Shown here in pieces: positions 1 to 6,829 of a DNA stretch of 36,812 bases. Positions within the stretch are counted from its first letter, which is position 1. Each line of letters starts with the position of its first letter. Under the pieces are notes generated by a model. That model ran no database searches. It had not been told where the DNA came from and saw nothing but the letters and a program-made list of their open reading frames with translations. Made by a program: the position numbers and the translations under genes. The DNA comes from Rhodospirillales bacterium (lineage in GTDB: Bacteria > Pseudomonadota > Alphaproteobacteria > Rhodospirillales > UBA2165), in assembly GCA_012960465.1 (NCBI GenBank), contig DUBF01000032.1, positions 1 to 36,812 on the forward strand. Direction: 5' to 3'.

Positions 1-87
1 CGTTTGCGGTCGAAGCCGCGATCCCAATCCTGCAGCTAGAATCAGAGCTATCTCCGGCGTTGCGTTTACTCCATCAGTCTTTTCCAT
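1..87 (-). CDS. Sugar/cyclitol-phosphate nucleotidyltransferase, N-terminal fragment (cut by window edge)
   Basis: Only the first 29 codons are present; the gene continues past base 1. An ATG at 87 opens a frame that contains ALILAAGLGSRLRPQT at residues 14-29, with no stop before the edge. This is the nucleotide-binding signature (LAAGxGxRLxPxT) of the NTP_transferase family, which joins NTPs to sugar-1-phosphates or related phosphates. The start overlaps the end of the upstream phosphatase by 14 bases, so the two are probably translated together. Behind inositol-phosphate synthase and an inositol-phosphatase-family gene, an inositol-1-phosphate cytidylyltransferase (alone or fused to a CDP-alcohol transferase) is a reasonable guess. 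A mannose- or glucose-1-phosphate nucleotidyltransferase fits the fragment equally well. The family call is firm; substrate is inference. Confidence 0.75.
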   Translation of the reverse strand, partial: MEKTDGVNATPEIALILAAGLGSRLRPQT

Positions 88-937
88 GGCTCAAAACATC
101 CACGATTTCATCGCACAGTTCCCGGCTAGACGCCGCGATCAGGCGGATGCGATCGGTTAAATTTTTCGCTGCCGCTAGGGGTCTGCCATCGAGACCGACG
201 ACCCAGCCCCCCGCCTCGATCACCATCCGGGCGCCGGCAAGGTAGCTTTCCGCCGTCAGACGGCCACGCACGTCCACATGGGCGTCGGTCGCACCCTCGG
301 CGACCAGGGCAAGCGCTCGCGAGGCGCAACCGTAGCTTCGCACGCCTTTGACGGTGGCCATCAGGCTGGAAAGGCCTGGCGACGGAGAATGATGATTGAG
401 TTCAACCGAGATCATGGCTCCGGTAACCGTGTGCACCTTCGAAGTTTTTAACCGGTGCTTCTCGCGCCAAGCGCCGGAGCCTTTGAGTGAGATAAGGGGA
501 AAATCCTGTCTGAGCGATCCGACCAGAGCAGCCTCGACCCAATCGGGATGGAGGGGGGCGTCGAGGGGTAGTACAGCACAGGATAAGGCCGCCAACGGCA
601 ATCCTCGTGACCAATTGTCGGACCCGTCTACGGGATCAAGGACGAGCCGGTGTTTGGGCATGCGGGAACCGATTTTTTGACGTACGCTCTCCTCGGAATC
701 GACGACGACCGGCACCTGGAGTTCCCGAAGGACGGCCACAGCAGCGTTGTTGGCCGTAAGGTCAAACCGCTTGACGTCATCTCCCTTCGCGTTCTTGGTG
801 CCACTTTCTTCGTGCCCTGATTCCAGGACCGCGTCCCGCACTCGCTGATGAAGCGTGAGCAATCGCTCTATCCACGCTGAGTCCACGCTTCGGGTATTAT
901 TTTCGCTGCCCGAAGTGTTGGTGATGACCCTATTCAT
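74..937 (-). CDS. Inositol monophosphatase family protein
   Basis: A Mg-dependent phosphatase of the IMPase/FBPase-like fold, likely acting on inositol phosphate or a related sugar phosphate in the cytoplasm. Visible motifs are a metal-binding acidic stretch (DSEES) and the hallmark DPVDGSDNW, followed near the C-terminus by an EAGG segment. The usual Trp-Asp pair ten to eleven residues before EAGG reads Glu-Ser, so one metal-ligand Asp seems replaced. I chose the ATG at 937 because it overlaps the ino1 stop by eight bases, as expected in a coupled operon; in-frame ATGs at 982 and 979 would add 14-15 residues with no homologous look. It sits between ino1 and a nucleotidyltransferase that begins inside its last codons. 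Function could be dephosphorylation of inositol-1-phosphate, or of a phosphorylated di-inositol or lipid intermediate. Confidence 0.85.
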   Translation of the reverse strand: MNRVITNTSGSENNTRSVDSAWIERLLTLHQRVRDAVLESGHEESGTKNAKGDDVKRFDLTANNAAVAVLRELQVPVVVDSEESVRQKIGSRMPKHRLVLDPVDGSDNWSRGLPLAALSCAVLPLDAPLHPDWVEAALVGSLRQDFPLISLKGSGAWREKHRLKTSKVHTVTGAMISVELNHHSPSPGLSSLMATVKGVRSYGCASRALALVAEGATDAHVDVRGRLTAESYLAGARMVIEAGGWVVGLDGRPLAAAKNLTDRIRLIAASSRELCDEIVDVLSHGKD

Positions 938-2054
938 CGGCAACCGATTGCAATTTTCTTTCTTTGGCTTCTTCCCCATCAATGAATTCGTTGCACAAAT
1001 CGTAAGCCACCGAATCGCGCATCTGTTCAGGTGGGCTTTTCATGTAATAGGCGGATGGGGCTTCCAAAGGACCGCCGATGCCGCGCTTCAATCCCAGCTT
1101 GGCGCAACGGATCGCATTGATGACCACCCCCGCGCTGTTGGGAGAATCCTGGACCGACAATCTGAGTTCGAGTTCCAATGGCACGTCCCCGAAGCCGCGA
1201 CCTTCCATGCGGATAAAGGCGACTTTGTTGTCGTCCTGCCATGGCACGTAATCGGATGGCCCGATATGGATGTCTGCGGAATCCATCCGTTCGTCTAACT
1301 GCGACTGCACGGATTCCGTCTTGGAAATCTTCTTGGATTTCAGACGGACGAGAGCCTTCATGTTGAGAAAATCCGTATTGCCACCGGTATTCAACTGATA
1401 GGTCCGGTCAAGCGGTACGCCGCGGTCTCCAAACAGACGGGCCAGGGTCCGGTGCACGATGGTGGCACCAACTTGGCTCTTGATGTCGTCGCCGACGATG
1501 GGTAGTCCGGCTTTACGGAATTTCTCAGCCCATTCGGGATCGGAGGCGATAAACACCGGTACGCAGTTGACTAAGGCTACGCCTGCCTCCAGGCAAGCTT
1601 GGGCATAAAACCGACCCGCATCTTCCGAGCCAACCGGTATATAGCAGACCAGGACTTCCGCCTCGGCGTCTTTGAGGGCCTGGACAACGTCGACCGCTTC
1701 CTCGTCGGATGGCCGGAACGCCTCGTCATCGGAATAATCGGCCATGTGGGGTGCAATACCGTCTAGAATTGGACCCATTTGCACCATCACGTCGGATGCT
1801 GGCAGAGCACTCTGGAAAACTTTCGTACAGTTAGGTTTGGCAAAAATTGCCTCTTCTACCCGCCTGCCCACCTTGCGGTGGTCGACATCGAAGGCAGCCA
1901 CGATCTCGATGTCGCTCGGGCTCCACCCCCCTATCTGGGCATGCATGAGGCCTGCAAATGCTTCCTCGTTTCTCCCTTTGTAGTATTCTATACCCTGGAC
2001 AAGCGAACTAGCGCAGTTGCCAACACCGGCGATGGCCACTCTTATTTTTTTCAT
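930..2054 (-). CDS. ino1: Myo-inositol-1-phosphate synthase (bacterial type)
   Basis: Converts D-glucose-6-phosphate to L-myo-inositol-1-phosphate (1D-myo-inositol 3-phosphate) using bound NAD. The 374-residue length matches the short bacterial/archaeal form rather than the ~500-residue eukaryotic one. The N-terminal Rossmann motif AGVGNCASSLVQG is at residues 9-21. The conserved central segments GDDIKSQVGATI and LNTGGNTDFLNM and the lysine-rich catalytic stretch KSKKISKTE follow in order. A strong Shine-Dalgarno (AGGAGA, 2067-2062 on the minus strand) lies seven bases before the ATG. It is the first gene of a minus-strand operon with an IMPase-family gene and a nucleotidyltransferase. GC content is much higher than in the DNA just upstream, consistent with acquisition from a higher-GC relative. 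The family assignment is secure; the end product of the operon is not known. Confidence 0.95.
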   Translation of the reverse strand: MKKIRVAIAGVGNCASSLVQGIEYYKGRNEEAFAGLMHAQIGGWSPSDIEIVAAFDVDHRKVGRRVEEAIFAKPNCTKVFQSALPASDVMVQMGPILDGIAPHMADYSDDEAFRPSDEEAVDVVQALKDAEAEVLVCYIPVGSEDAGRFYAQACLEAGVALVNCVPVFIASDPEWAEKFRKAGLPIVGDDIKSQVGATIVHRTLARLFGDRGVPLDRTYQLNTGGNTDFLNMKALVRLKSKKISKTESVQSQLDERMDSADIHIGPSDYVPWQDDNKVAFIRMEGRGFGDVPLELELRLSVQDSPNSAGVVINAIRCAKLGLKRGIGGPLEAPSAYYMKSPPEQMRDSVAYDLCNEFIDGEEAKERKLQSVADE

Positions 2055-2752
2055 ACAAATTTCTCCTAATATTATGGTGTTTCAGTTACTAAAAGTCCTC
2101 CCGATGGAAGGTCGCAATATGGTTAAACAATAATTTTTATTCCGAAAATCTGGCAAAGGCGCGAATACTGTATTCTATAAAAGCGCCGAAAATCGCTCAT
2201 ACGGGAAGGCTAAAATTGAATTTTCCTTAGCTCAAGTTTTTTCAGCGACAAGAATACTCAAATTCTACCCTAAATACATCAAAGCATGCGTTCGTTCGGC
2301 CAGATTGTGCATAAGAATAATTGTGATCAGAGAATTATAATATCTCACTTACAAAAAAACTACTCTTTCTTCTGCCGAGTGACAAGACGTCAAGGCAAGT
2401 ATTTTGTCCTAAAATGGGTTGGTTTCGATTGAGAATGCAAAGATACTAGATTTTTTATGTTTATTCTCGTCCTAAAAAAACGACATTAAGCCTATTTCAT
2501 GGTCAGGTGTTTTTTTGCCCTCATAATACATTCGCAAGATAACTGCGACTTCCGAAAGTATTTTTCCTTATAGTCAGCACACGAAATAAGTTGGCAAACC
2601 AAAAGACAAACTGTGATTGTACGCTTTAATTTTTCATTTTAACAAAAGGTGCCTTACCCCTCTCTGACGTAATTATTAGACATGGGGGATCTAAAATCCA
2701 ATTTTCGAAAGAAATTTTTTTTCCAGTTCGGACCATGGGCACCGCTTATTGT
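2055..2752. other. AT-rich intergenic region, no gene seen
   Basis: About 700 bases between the start of ino1 and the end of the methyltransferase gene, both on the minus strand. Apart from the ino1 Shine-Dalgarno at 2062-2067 I see no convincing ORF, tRNA, hairpin terminator or decayed protein in any frame. The ino1 promoter must lie here. A TATAAT read on the minus strand at 2339-2334 lacks a matching -35 box, so I do not call it. Composition changes sharply near its left end: 38 of 60 bases are G or C at 1081-1140 against 18 of 60 at 2401-2460. Confidence 0.6.
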
Positions 2753-3502
2753 CTATAGCGGTAGATTATCACTTAGAATGTTTTCAGTGAATAGGACTGG
2801 GTTGCCAAACCATTCAATATCAGAACAACTTTTTACGCTTTCAATATTGGTAAATTTCTCTAACAACAAACGATACCTGAAATAATCCTCTTTAGTCGTG
2901 AGAAAGACTTTGTTGCCCCCTGAAATTAAAATTGCTAACCGATCATTATTATTTTCTAAAAAGTACCTGGTCATGCCAACACTGACACCTGGACTATATC
3001 GATCAAAATAATCGTCGACCGCAATAATACCACCATTTATCAGTAACTTTTGTGCTAATACCAAGTCGTTTAGAACATAATTTTCAGTGTGATTGCCATC
3101 TATACTGAAAAAACGAATTCCCGGCGACCCATCCCTCTCAAACATTTCCAGGGATAAATCTAGAGATGATTCATATACAAAATGAACCTGATTCTTCAAT
3201 CCATATCGCGATTGAAAATCAAGTTTGACCTTTTCTTTTAAATTTGGGAGTTCAGTATAAGGGTCAATGGCATAGCAAATTTCTTTTTCATTTAAAAATG
3301 AATAAAGTTGCCGTAAATAAGATCCTTCTAGGACTCCAATCTCAACCACATCACCTCGCAGGCCGATGTAAGCCTGCAAGCGCATCAAAACATCGGTTAT
3401 TGATGCTGCAGCGATATACACCCCCCCACCATAAGGTCCCGAACCAAATGGGGTATTTTTAAGTTCTATATCTTTTTTTATAATTGAAATTTTTTTTATC
3501 AT
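2753..3502 (-). CDS. Class I SAM-dependent methyltransferase (Methyltransf_24-like)
   Basis: A predicted soluble methyltransferase of 249 residues; the acceptor is unknown. The SAM-binding motif I is DVVEIGVLEGSY at residues 51-62. An acidic residue ends strand 2 (YAID at 77-80). The segment FFSIDGNHTENYVLNDL at 131-147 carries the Asp-Gly-x-His typical of the Methyltransf_24 family, and GGIIAVDDY at 157-165 follows. Members are often found in polysaccharide and glycan clusters. The gene starts 19 bases after the stop of the upstream TPR-glycosyltransferase on the same strand and is probably its operon partner, so a glycan- or glycopeptide-modifying methylation is plausible. No clear Shine-Dalgarno precedes the ATG. 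Confidence 0.82.
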   Translation of the reverse strand: MIKKISIIKKDIELKNTPFGSGPYGGGVYIAAASITDVLMRLQAYIGLRGDVVEIGVLEGSYLRQLYSFLNEKEICYAIDPYTELPNLKEKVKLDFQSRYGLKNQVHFVYESSLDLSLEMFERDGSPGIRFFSIDGNHTENYVLNDLVLAQKLLINGGIIAVDDYFDRYSPGVSVGMTRYFLENNNDRLAILISGGNKVFLTTKEDYFRYRLLLEKFTNIESVKSCSDIEWFGNPVLFTENILSDNLPL

Positions 3503-3521
3503 ATGCGTATATTATGTTTAT

Positions 3522-5501
3522 TCAGTTATTTTGAACACAATAAGTTTTCCACATCTGACGATAAGCCAGCTCCAATTCATTCACGTGAACCTTTCCATTA
3601 AATATAGTTCCAAGAGCAAGCCTACGTATTTCAGTTTTAAATTTCTGAATTTTATCAACATCATGTGCCAAATTTATAGCAATCTGAACATAATCTTCCT
3701 TACTATAAGCTATCAACTCATGCATATTAAGTCGCGATAATTTGCTTTTACCCATACACCCCATTTCTATGTTACCCGACAAAGTAACTAATGGCACACC
3801 CATATAAATAGTCTCATCTGACACAGTGCCACCAGTAAATGGGAATGGATCCAAAGCTATATCAATTAAGTTATACTGACTTAGATATTCCGTTCTGCCG
3901 AGGATGGTTGTAACAAACTCAATTCTATTTTGATTAATTCCGTAGCCCTTAAATAACTTAAGGTACCGGGCTTGCATGGTTTTGTCATTAAATCCACCAG
4001 CTATCAGCTTGATTCGAGAATTTGGAACGGAAAGAAGAATATCTGACCACTTTGATATGACCGTTTGATTCAATTTAGCCAAATTATTAAAACATCCAAA
4101 TGTAATATACCCATTCTCAATTACCGGAGGGGGCTTAATCTCAACTTCCAACTCAGGTGGATAATAACAAATAAAATCACTCAGCCTTATAAGATTTTCA
4201 ACAAAAAACTTATCCGCGCTTTCAGCCGGGGAAATACGATCGTCGGTAATTAAATAATCAACATTTGAAAGTCCGGTAGATGATACTTGGTTCATATACG
4301 AAACAATTATCGGAGCTGGCTGATGCGCCGAGATAATACGATTACTTGGCAAAAAATTAGTTGTCCCAACAAATATATCTATTTGATCAGACCCAATCTC
4401 ATGCGCAATTTGATGGGGTTCCATTTTCGAGACAACCCTCCAAAAATCAGAATTTTGCTGCAGGTGTGCTGTCACCTCATCTGGTTCAATACAATCGGAA
4501 TAACAATAAATCTCAAAAAATTCGCGATCATGGTATCTCAATAACGTTTCAAAGAAAAAACTGGTAACATGCGAATAAAACTCTCTTGAATAATATCCAA
4601 TTTTAATTTTCTTATTAGGATTAAGAGAAAAATCAGTAAAATCGGATGACACAGCGATTTTGTTCTCAATTTCTGCCGCCCATCGTTTATTTTCTTGAAA
4701 GATGACCTCTCGATCACTAGTTTCACTGAATACCAAAGCAAATAAATAACGGTCCCAATTGAGCTGATTGTCTGGATCTATTTCAAGACATTTCTTAAGA
4801 TAAATTAGGCCCTGCTCAGCACGTCCACTCGCGTGGAGAGCGTGCCCGAGGTTACTGAGAGTTGCCACTTCATTTGGTTTTAGTTTCAAAGATTTTTCGT
4901 AAAATTGAATAGAATCATCTAATCTCCCTACTTTTTCTAAAGCGAAGGCCAGACCATTAAATAGATCCGCATTCTCAGATTCAAATTTAAGTGCTTGTTG
5001 GAAAAAATTCACTGCTTCAACAAATTTACCTAATTTCAACAAAATACGCGCCAAAGAGAAATTACTTTCAAAAGAAGTAGGGGATGAGTGAATGGCCTCA
5101 GTTAAGTGATATTTAGCATTCTCTAAATTCCCATTTTTTTCAAAAAGTTTCCCTAAATTATGATGTGCTTCATGTAACCGCGGATCAATTTCTAGAGCTG
5201 AAAAATAGGCACGTTCAGCTTGTTCACTTTTATTATTTAATTTGAGGACGTTACCAAGACTATTATAAAATATTGCTTGGTTTGGTATTGCTGTAATGGC
5301 CTTTTGTATCTTTTCCATAGCATCCTCTAAATCACCAACCGACAAGCTTATAAGGCCTGATAAATGATTAGCATCTGGGTGATCACCATGCTTTGCCAGT
5401 ATTTTATCATACAGTCTGTTAGCTTTTTCCAAGTCATTGGCATTGTGAAACTTGAGAGCTAATTTGAAAGTTTCTTCAACATCCATATTCTTATCAGTCA
5501 A
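3522..5501 (-). CDS. TPR protein with O-GlcNAc-transferase-like (SPINDLY/GT41) domain
   Basis: A 659-residue putative cytoplasmic protein glycosyltransferase. Residues ~8-245 are about seven tandem TPR repeats, the substrate-recruiting superhelix of this family. The catalytic half starts near residue 299 with IKIGYYSREFYSH, whose His311 aligns with the essential His of OGT. It continues with the UDP-sugar-binding segments ITFGCFNNLAKLN (466-478) and IALDPFPFTGGTVSDE (548-563). The usual G-(H/Y)-T element between them is missing: the stretch around 376-387 reads DIFVGTTNFLPS. The frame opens with TTG at 5501; an ATG at 5486 is an alternative start, and neither has a good Shine-Dalgarno. A tiny ORF ends two bases upstream and a methyltransferase gene follows. 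In related bacteria such proteins modify flagellin or other proteins; the target here is unknown. Confidence 0.88.
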   Translation of the reverse strand: MTDKNMDVEETFKLALKFHNANDLEKANRLYDKILAKHGDHPDANHLSGLISLSVGDLEDAMEKIQKAITAIPNQAIFYNSLGNVLKLNNKSEQAERAYFSALEIDPRLHEAHHNLGKLFEKNGNLENAKYHLTEAIHSSPTSFESNFSLARILLKLGKFVEAVNFFQQALKFESENADLFNGLAFALEKVGRLDDSIQFYEKSLKLKPNEVATLSNLGHALHASGRAEQGLIYLKKCLEIDPDNQLNWDRYLFALVFSETSDREVIFQENKRWAAEIENKIAVSSDFTDFSLNPNKKIKIGYYSREFYSHVTSFFFETLLRYHDREFFEIYCYSDCIEPDEVTAHLQQNSDFWRVVSKMEPHQIAHEIGSDQIDIFVGTTNFLPSNRIISAHQPAPIIVSYMNQVSSTGLSNVDYLITDDRISPAESADKFFVENLIRLSDFICYYPPELEVEIKPPPVIENGYITFGCFNNLAKLNQTVISKWSDILLSVPNSRIKLIAGGFNDKTMQARYLKLFKGYGINQNRIEFVTTILGRTEYLSQYNLIDIALDPFPFTGGTVSDETIYMGVPLVTLSGNIEMGCMGKSKLSRLNMHELIAYSKEDYVQIAINLAHDVDKIQKFKTEIRRLALGTIFNGKVHVNELELAYRQMWKTYCVQNN

Positions 5502-5503
5502 AG

Positions 5504-5674
5504 CTAATAGATCATGTGTTTCTGGGAGATATCAGGTTTAACCTGGTTCGGTAAAATGCTTTTCAAAGACTTCTGAATTTCGGATATGGCTTCTGTTCGG
5601 GGTATAGCTAACATCTTACTAATCATCACGCCAACTTCTGCATTACCATCTTTTTGATACCAAAATACCCGCAT
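5504..5674 (-). CDS. Small hypothetical protein, 56 aa
   Basis: An ATG-started frame of 56 codons ends two bases before the TTG start of the TPR-glycosyltransferase on the same strand. An AAGGGA stretch about ten bases upstream of the ATG could serve as ribosome binding site. The peptide is mixed charged and hydrophobic, has no membrane segment or cysteines, and I do not recognise it. The tight spacing suggests either a leader ORF coupled to the glycosyltransferase or a fragment of an older gene. It may also be chance; there is no family evidence. Confidence 0.35.
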   Translation of the reverse strand: MRVFWYQKDGNAEVGVMISKMLAIPRTEAISEIQKSLKSILPNQVKPDISQKHMIY

Positions 5675-5858
5675 ATTAGATTTTTCCCTTTATTTCAGAA
5701 AAATTTAAAAATAAATATTTAAAATAAATGAGTTAAAAGTCAAGTATTTTCAACGGATTAACGGAAGAGTCCCCAATTAATCATAGTAGGTATGCAAAAT
5801 TTACATAGGTATTTTTATAGAATTCCCTTATAACATGCATCACATATCCCAGTCTGGG

Positions 5859-5888
5859 TTGACGTGGCAAGAAAATTAAATTTATTTT
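5859..5888 (+). promoter_or_regulatory. Possible sigma70-type promoter for the zinc-ribbon gene
   Basis: TTGACG at 5859-5864 and TATTTT at 5883-5888 are 18 bases apart, about 95 bases before the chosen ATG at 5984. The -35 box is good and the -10 box is weak. The DNA is AT-rich, so a chance match is possible. Confidence 0.3.
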
Positions 5889-5983
5889 GAGATTAAATGC
5901 TCGTTTTTGCGCGAAGATGTGGCCTATCTGGGGAGGAATATAAATTTCGTATAAACGAAAAAATTAAAAATGGAGAGAATTCC

Positions 5984-6154
5984 ATGGCATCACGTTCGGA
6001 AATGAACAAAAAACCGCAATCAGATAAATTAGTTGCTAAACGTCGTAAATGCTTAATGTGTATGGATGAGTTTCAGTCTAGCCATATAGGCGAGCGCGTT
6101 TGTCCCGATTGTAAAGGCACTTCTACTTGGCGCCAGACCGGTATTGCAATTTAA
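5984..6154 (+). CDS. Small CxxC...CxxC zinc-ribbon protein
   Basis: A 56-residue basic protein with a four-cysteine zinc-ribbon: CLMC followed 16 residues later by CPDC, preceded by a lysine/arginine-rich stretch (KRRK). Similar very short proteins with a basic N-terminus and a CxxC...CxxC core recur in alphaproteobacteria, and their role is not established. I chose the ATG at 5984 because GGAGAG lies seven bases upstream; the frame is open from 5897, but that extension has no ribosome site and no conserved look. A hairpin terminator stands 47 bases downstream. Zinc binding is a family-level inference; nucleic-acid or ribosome association is only a guess from its charge. Confidence 0.75.
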   Translation: MASRSEMNKKPQSDKLVAKRRKCLMCMDEFQSSHIGERVCPDCKGTSTWRQTGIAI

Positions 6155-6200
6155 TGTTAAACTCAGATCTTTATATCTAGTTTAATAATTTATATTAAGT

Positions 6201-6231
6201 TAAAGGGGCGTTCACCTTGTTCGTCCCTTTA
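6201..6231. terminator. Hairpin terminator, probably bidirectional
   Basis: TAAAGGGGCG (6201-6210) pairs with CGTCCCTTTA (6222-6231), one G-U wobble, around an 11-base loop, and is followed by a T-rich stretch. It lies between the end of the zinc-ribbon gene on the plus strand and the end of the OsmC pseudogene on the minus strand, so it could have served both. Confidence 0.6.
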
Positions 6232-6241
6232 GTTTATTAGA

Positions 6242-6665
6242 TTACCTAACGTCAATATCTATAATTTCAATCTCATGTAGTATTTCAGCAGTCTTCCCAA
6301 GTATGATGAAGACTGAGCAATACTTCTCCCTTGAGAGATGCATAGCCCGGTCTACTTTTATACATTCAATTTTGCGACCCGTTAGAATATAACGAACAAG
6401 GATCTCTATAAATACCTTGGTGTTTTATCAGCGCGCTTGGCTTCGATTTCTATAGAACAACCAGTCGCATCTCACCCCGATTTCTGCAACATATCAACAA
6501 CATTAAAAACGGTACAACCGCTCAAACCGAGAAAAAAAACTTCGTAGGACAAAATCCGATATTGCGTCCACCAGTCACTGGATAGTCATCCATAACCATT
6601 GAATGGCCGCTACAAAATTCACCTACGAAAGTTCTATTCTGGATCCACTTAATACGTGCTTTCAT
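6242..6665 (-). pseudogene. Decayed OsmC-family peroxidase-like gene
   Basis: Three reading-frame segments in order on the minus strand spell a recognisable OsmC-family protein. The first runs from ATG at 6665 (MKARIKWIQNRTFVGE...) to CPTKFF. The second begins with FLGLSGCTVFNVVDMLQKSG. The third runs from ILVRYILTGRKIE through REKYCSVFIILGKTAEI to a TAA at 6244-6242. Joining them needs one frameshift at an eight-base A run (6532-6539), another near 6407-6413, and read-through of an in-frame TGA at 6474-6472. Total length, about 140 codons, is normal for the family, and both active-site cysteines are still readable. OsmC proteins reduce organic hydroperoxides. The gene looks recently inactivated. 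One frameshift lies in a homopolymer and could be a read error, but the second frameshift plus the stop argue for real decay. Confidence 0.85.
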
Positions 6666-6829
6666 TTTTTACTCGTCCTTATAAATTGCAGTATCAATAT
6701 AAACTCATACCTAAAGCAATAAAAATAACCAAACTTATATATATTGTAACCGTAACATTTAACTCGAGTTTCTATTTGAATTTTGCTTTAATTAGTCTTG
6801 TTCGAGAATCTCCATCAAAGGACCGCAAA

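Noticed and set aside
855-1298. Plus-strand open frame of 147 codons across the start of the IMPase gene and ino1
   Set aside because: It lies opposite two well-identified genes in GC-rich DNA, where antisense frames are commonly open, and its translation matches no family I know.
2334-2341. TATAAT-like palindrome in the gap upstream of ino1
   Set aside because: It reads as a -10 box on both strands but has no suitable -35 partner on either; the gap is AT-rich enough for chance.
2682-2885. Plus-strand 67-codon frame opposite the end of the methyltransferase gene
   Set aside because: Most of it is antisense to the methyltransferase, with no ribosome site and a low-complexity composition.
6656-6829. 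58-residue N-terminal extension of the arylsulfotransferase frame
   Set aside because: It has no ribosome site, overlaps the start of the OsmC pseudogene on the other strand, and does not resemble a signal peptide as a whole; AAAGGA precedes ATG 6830.
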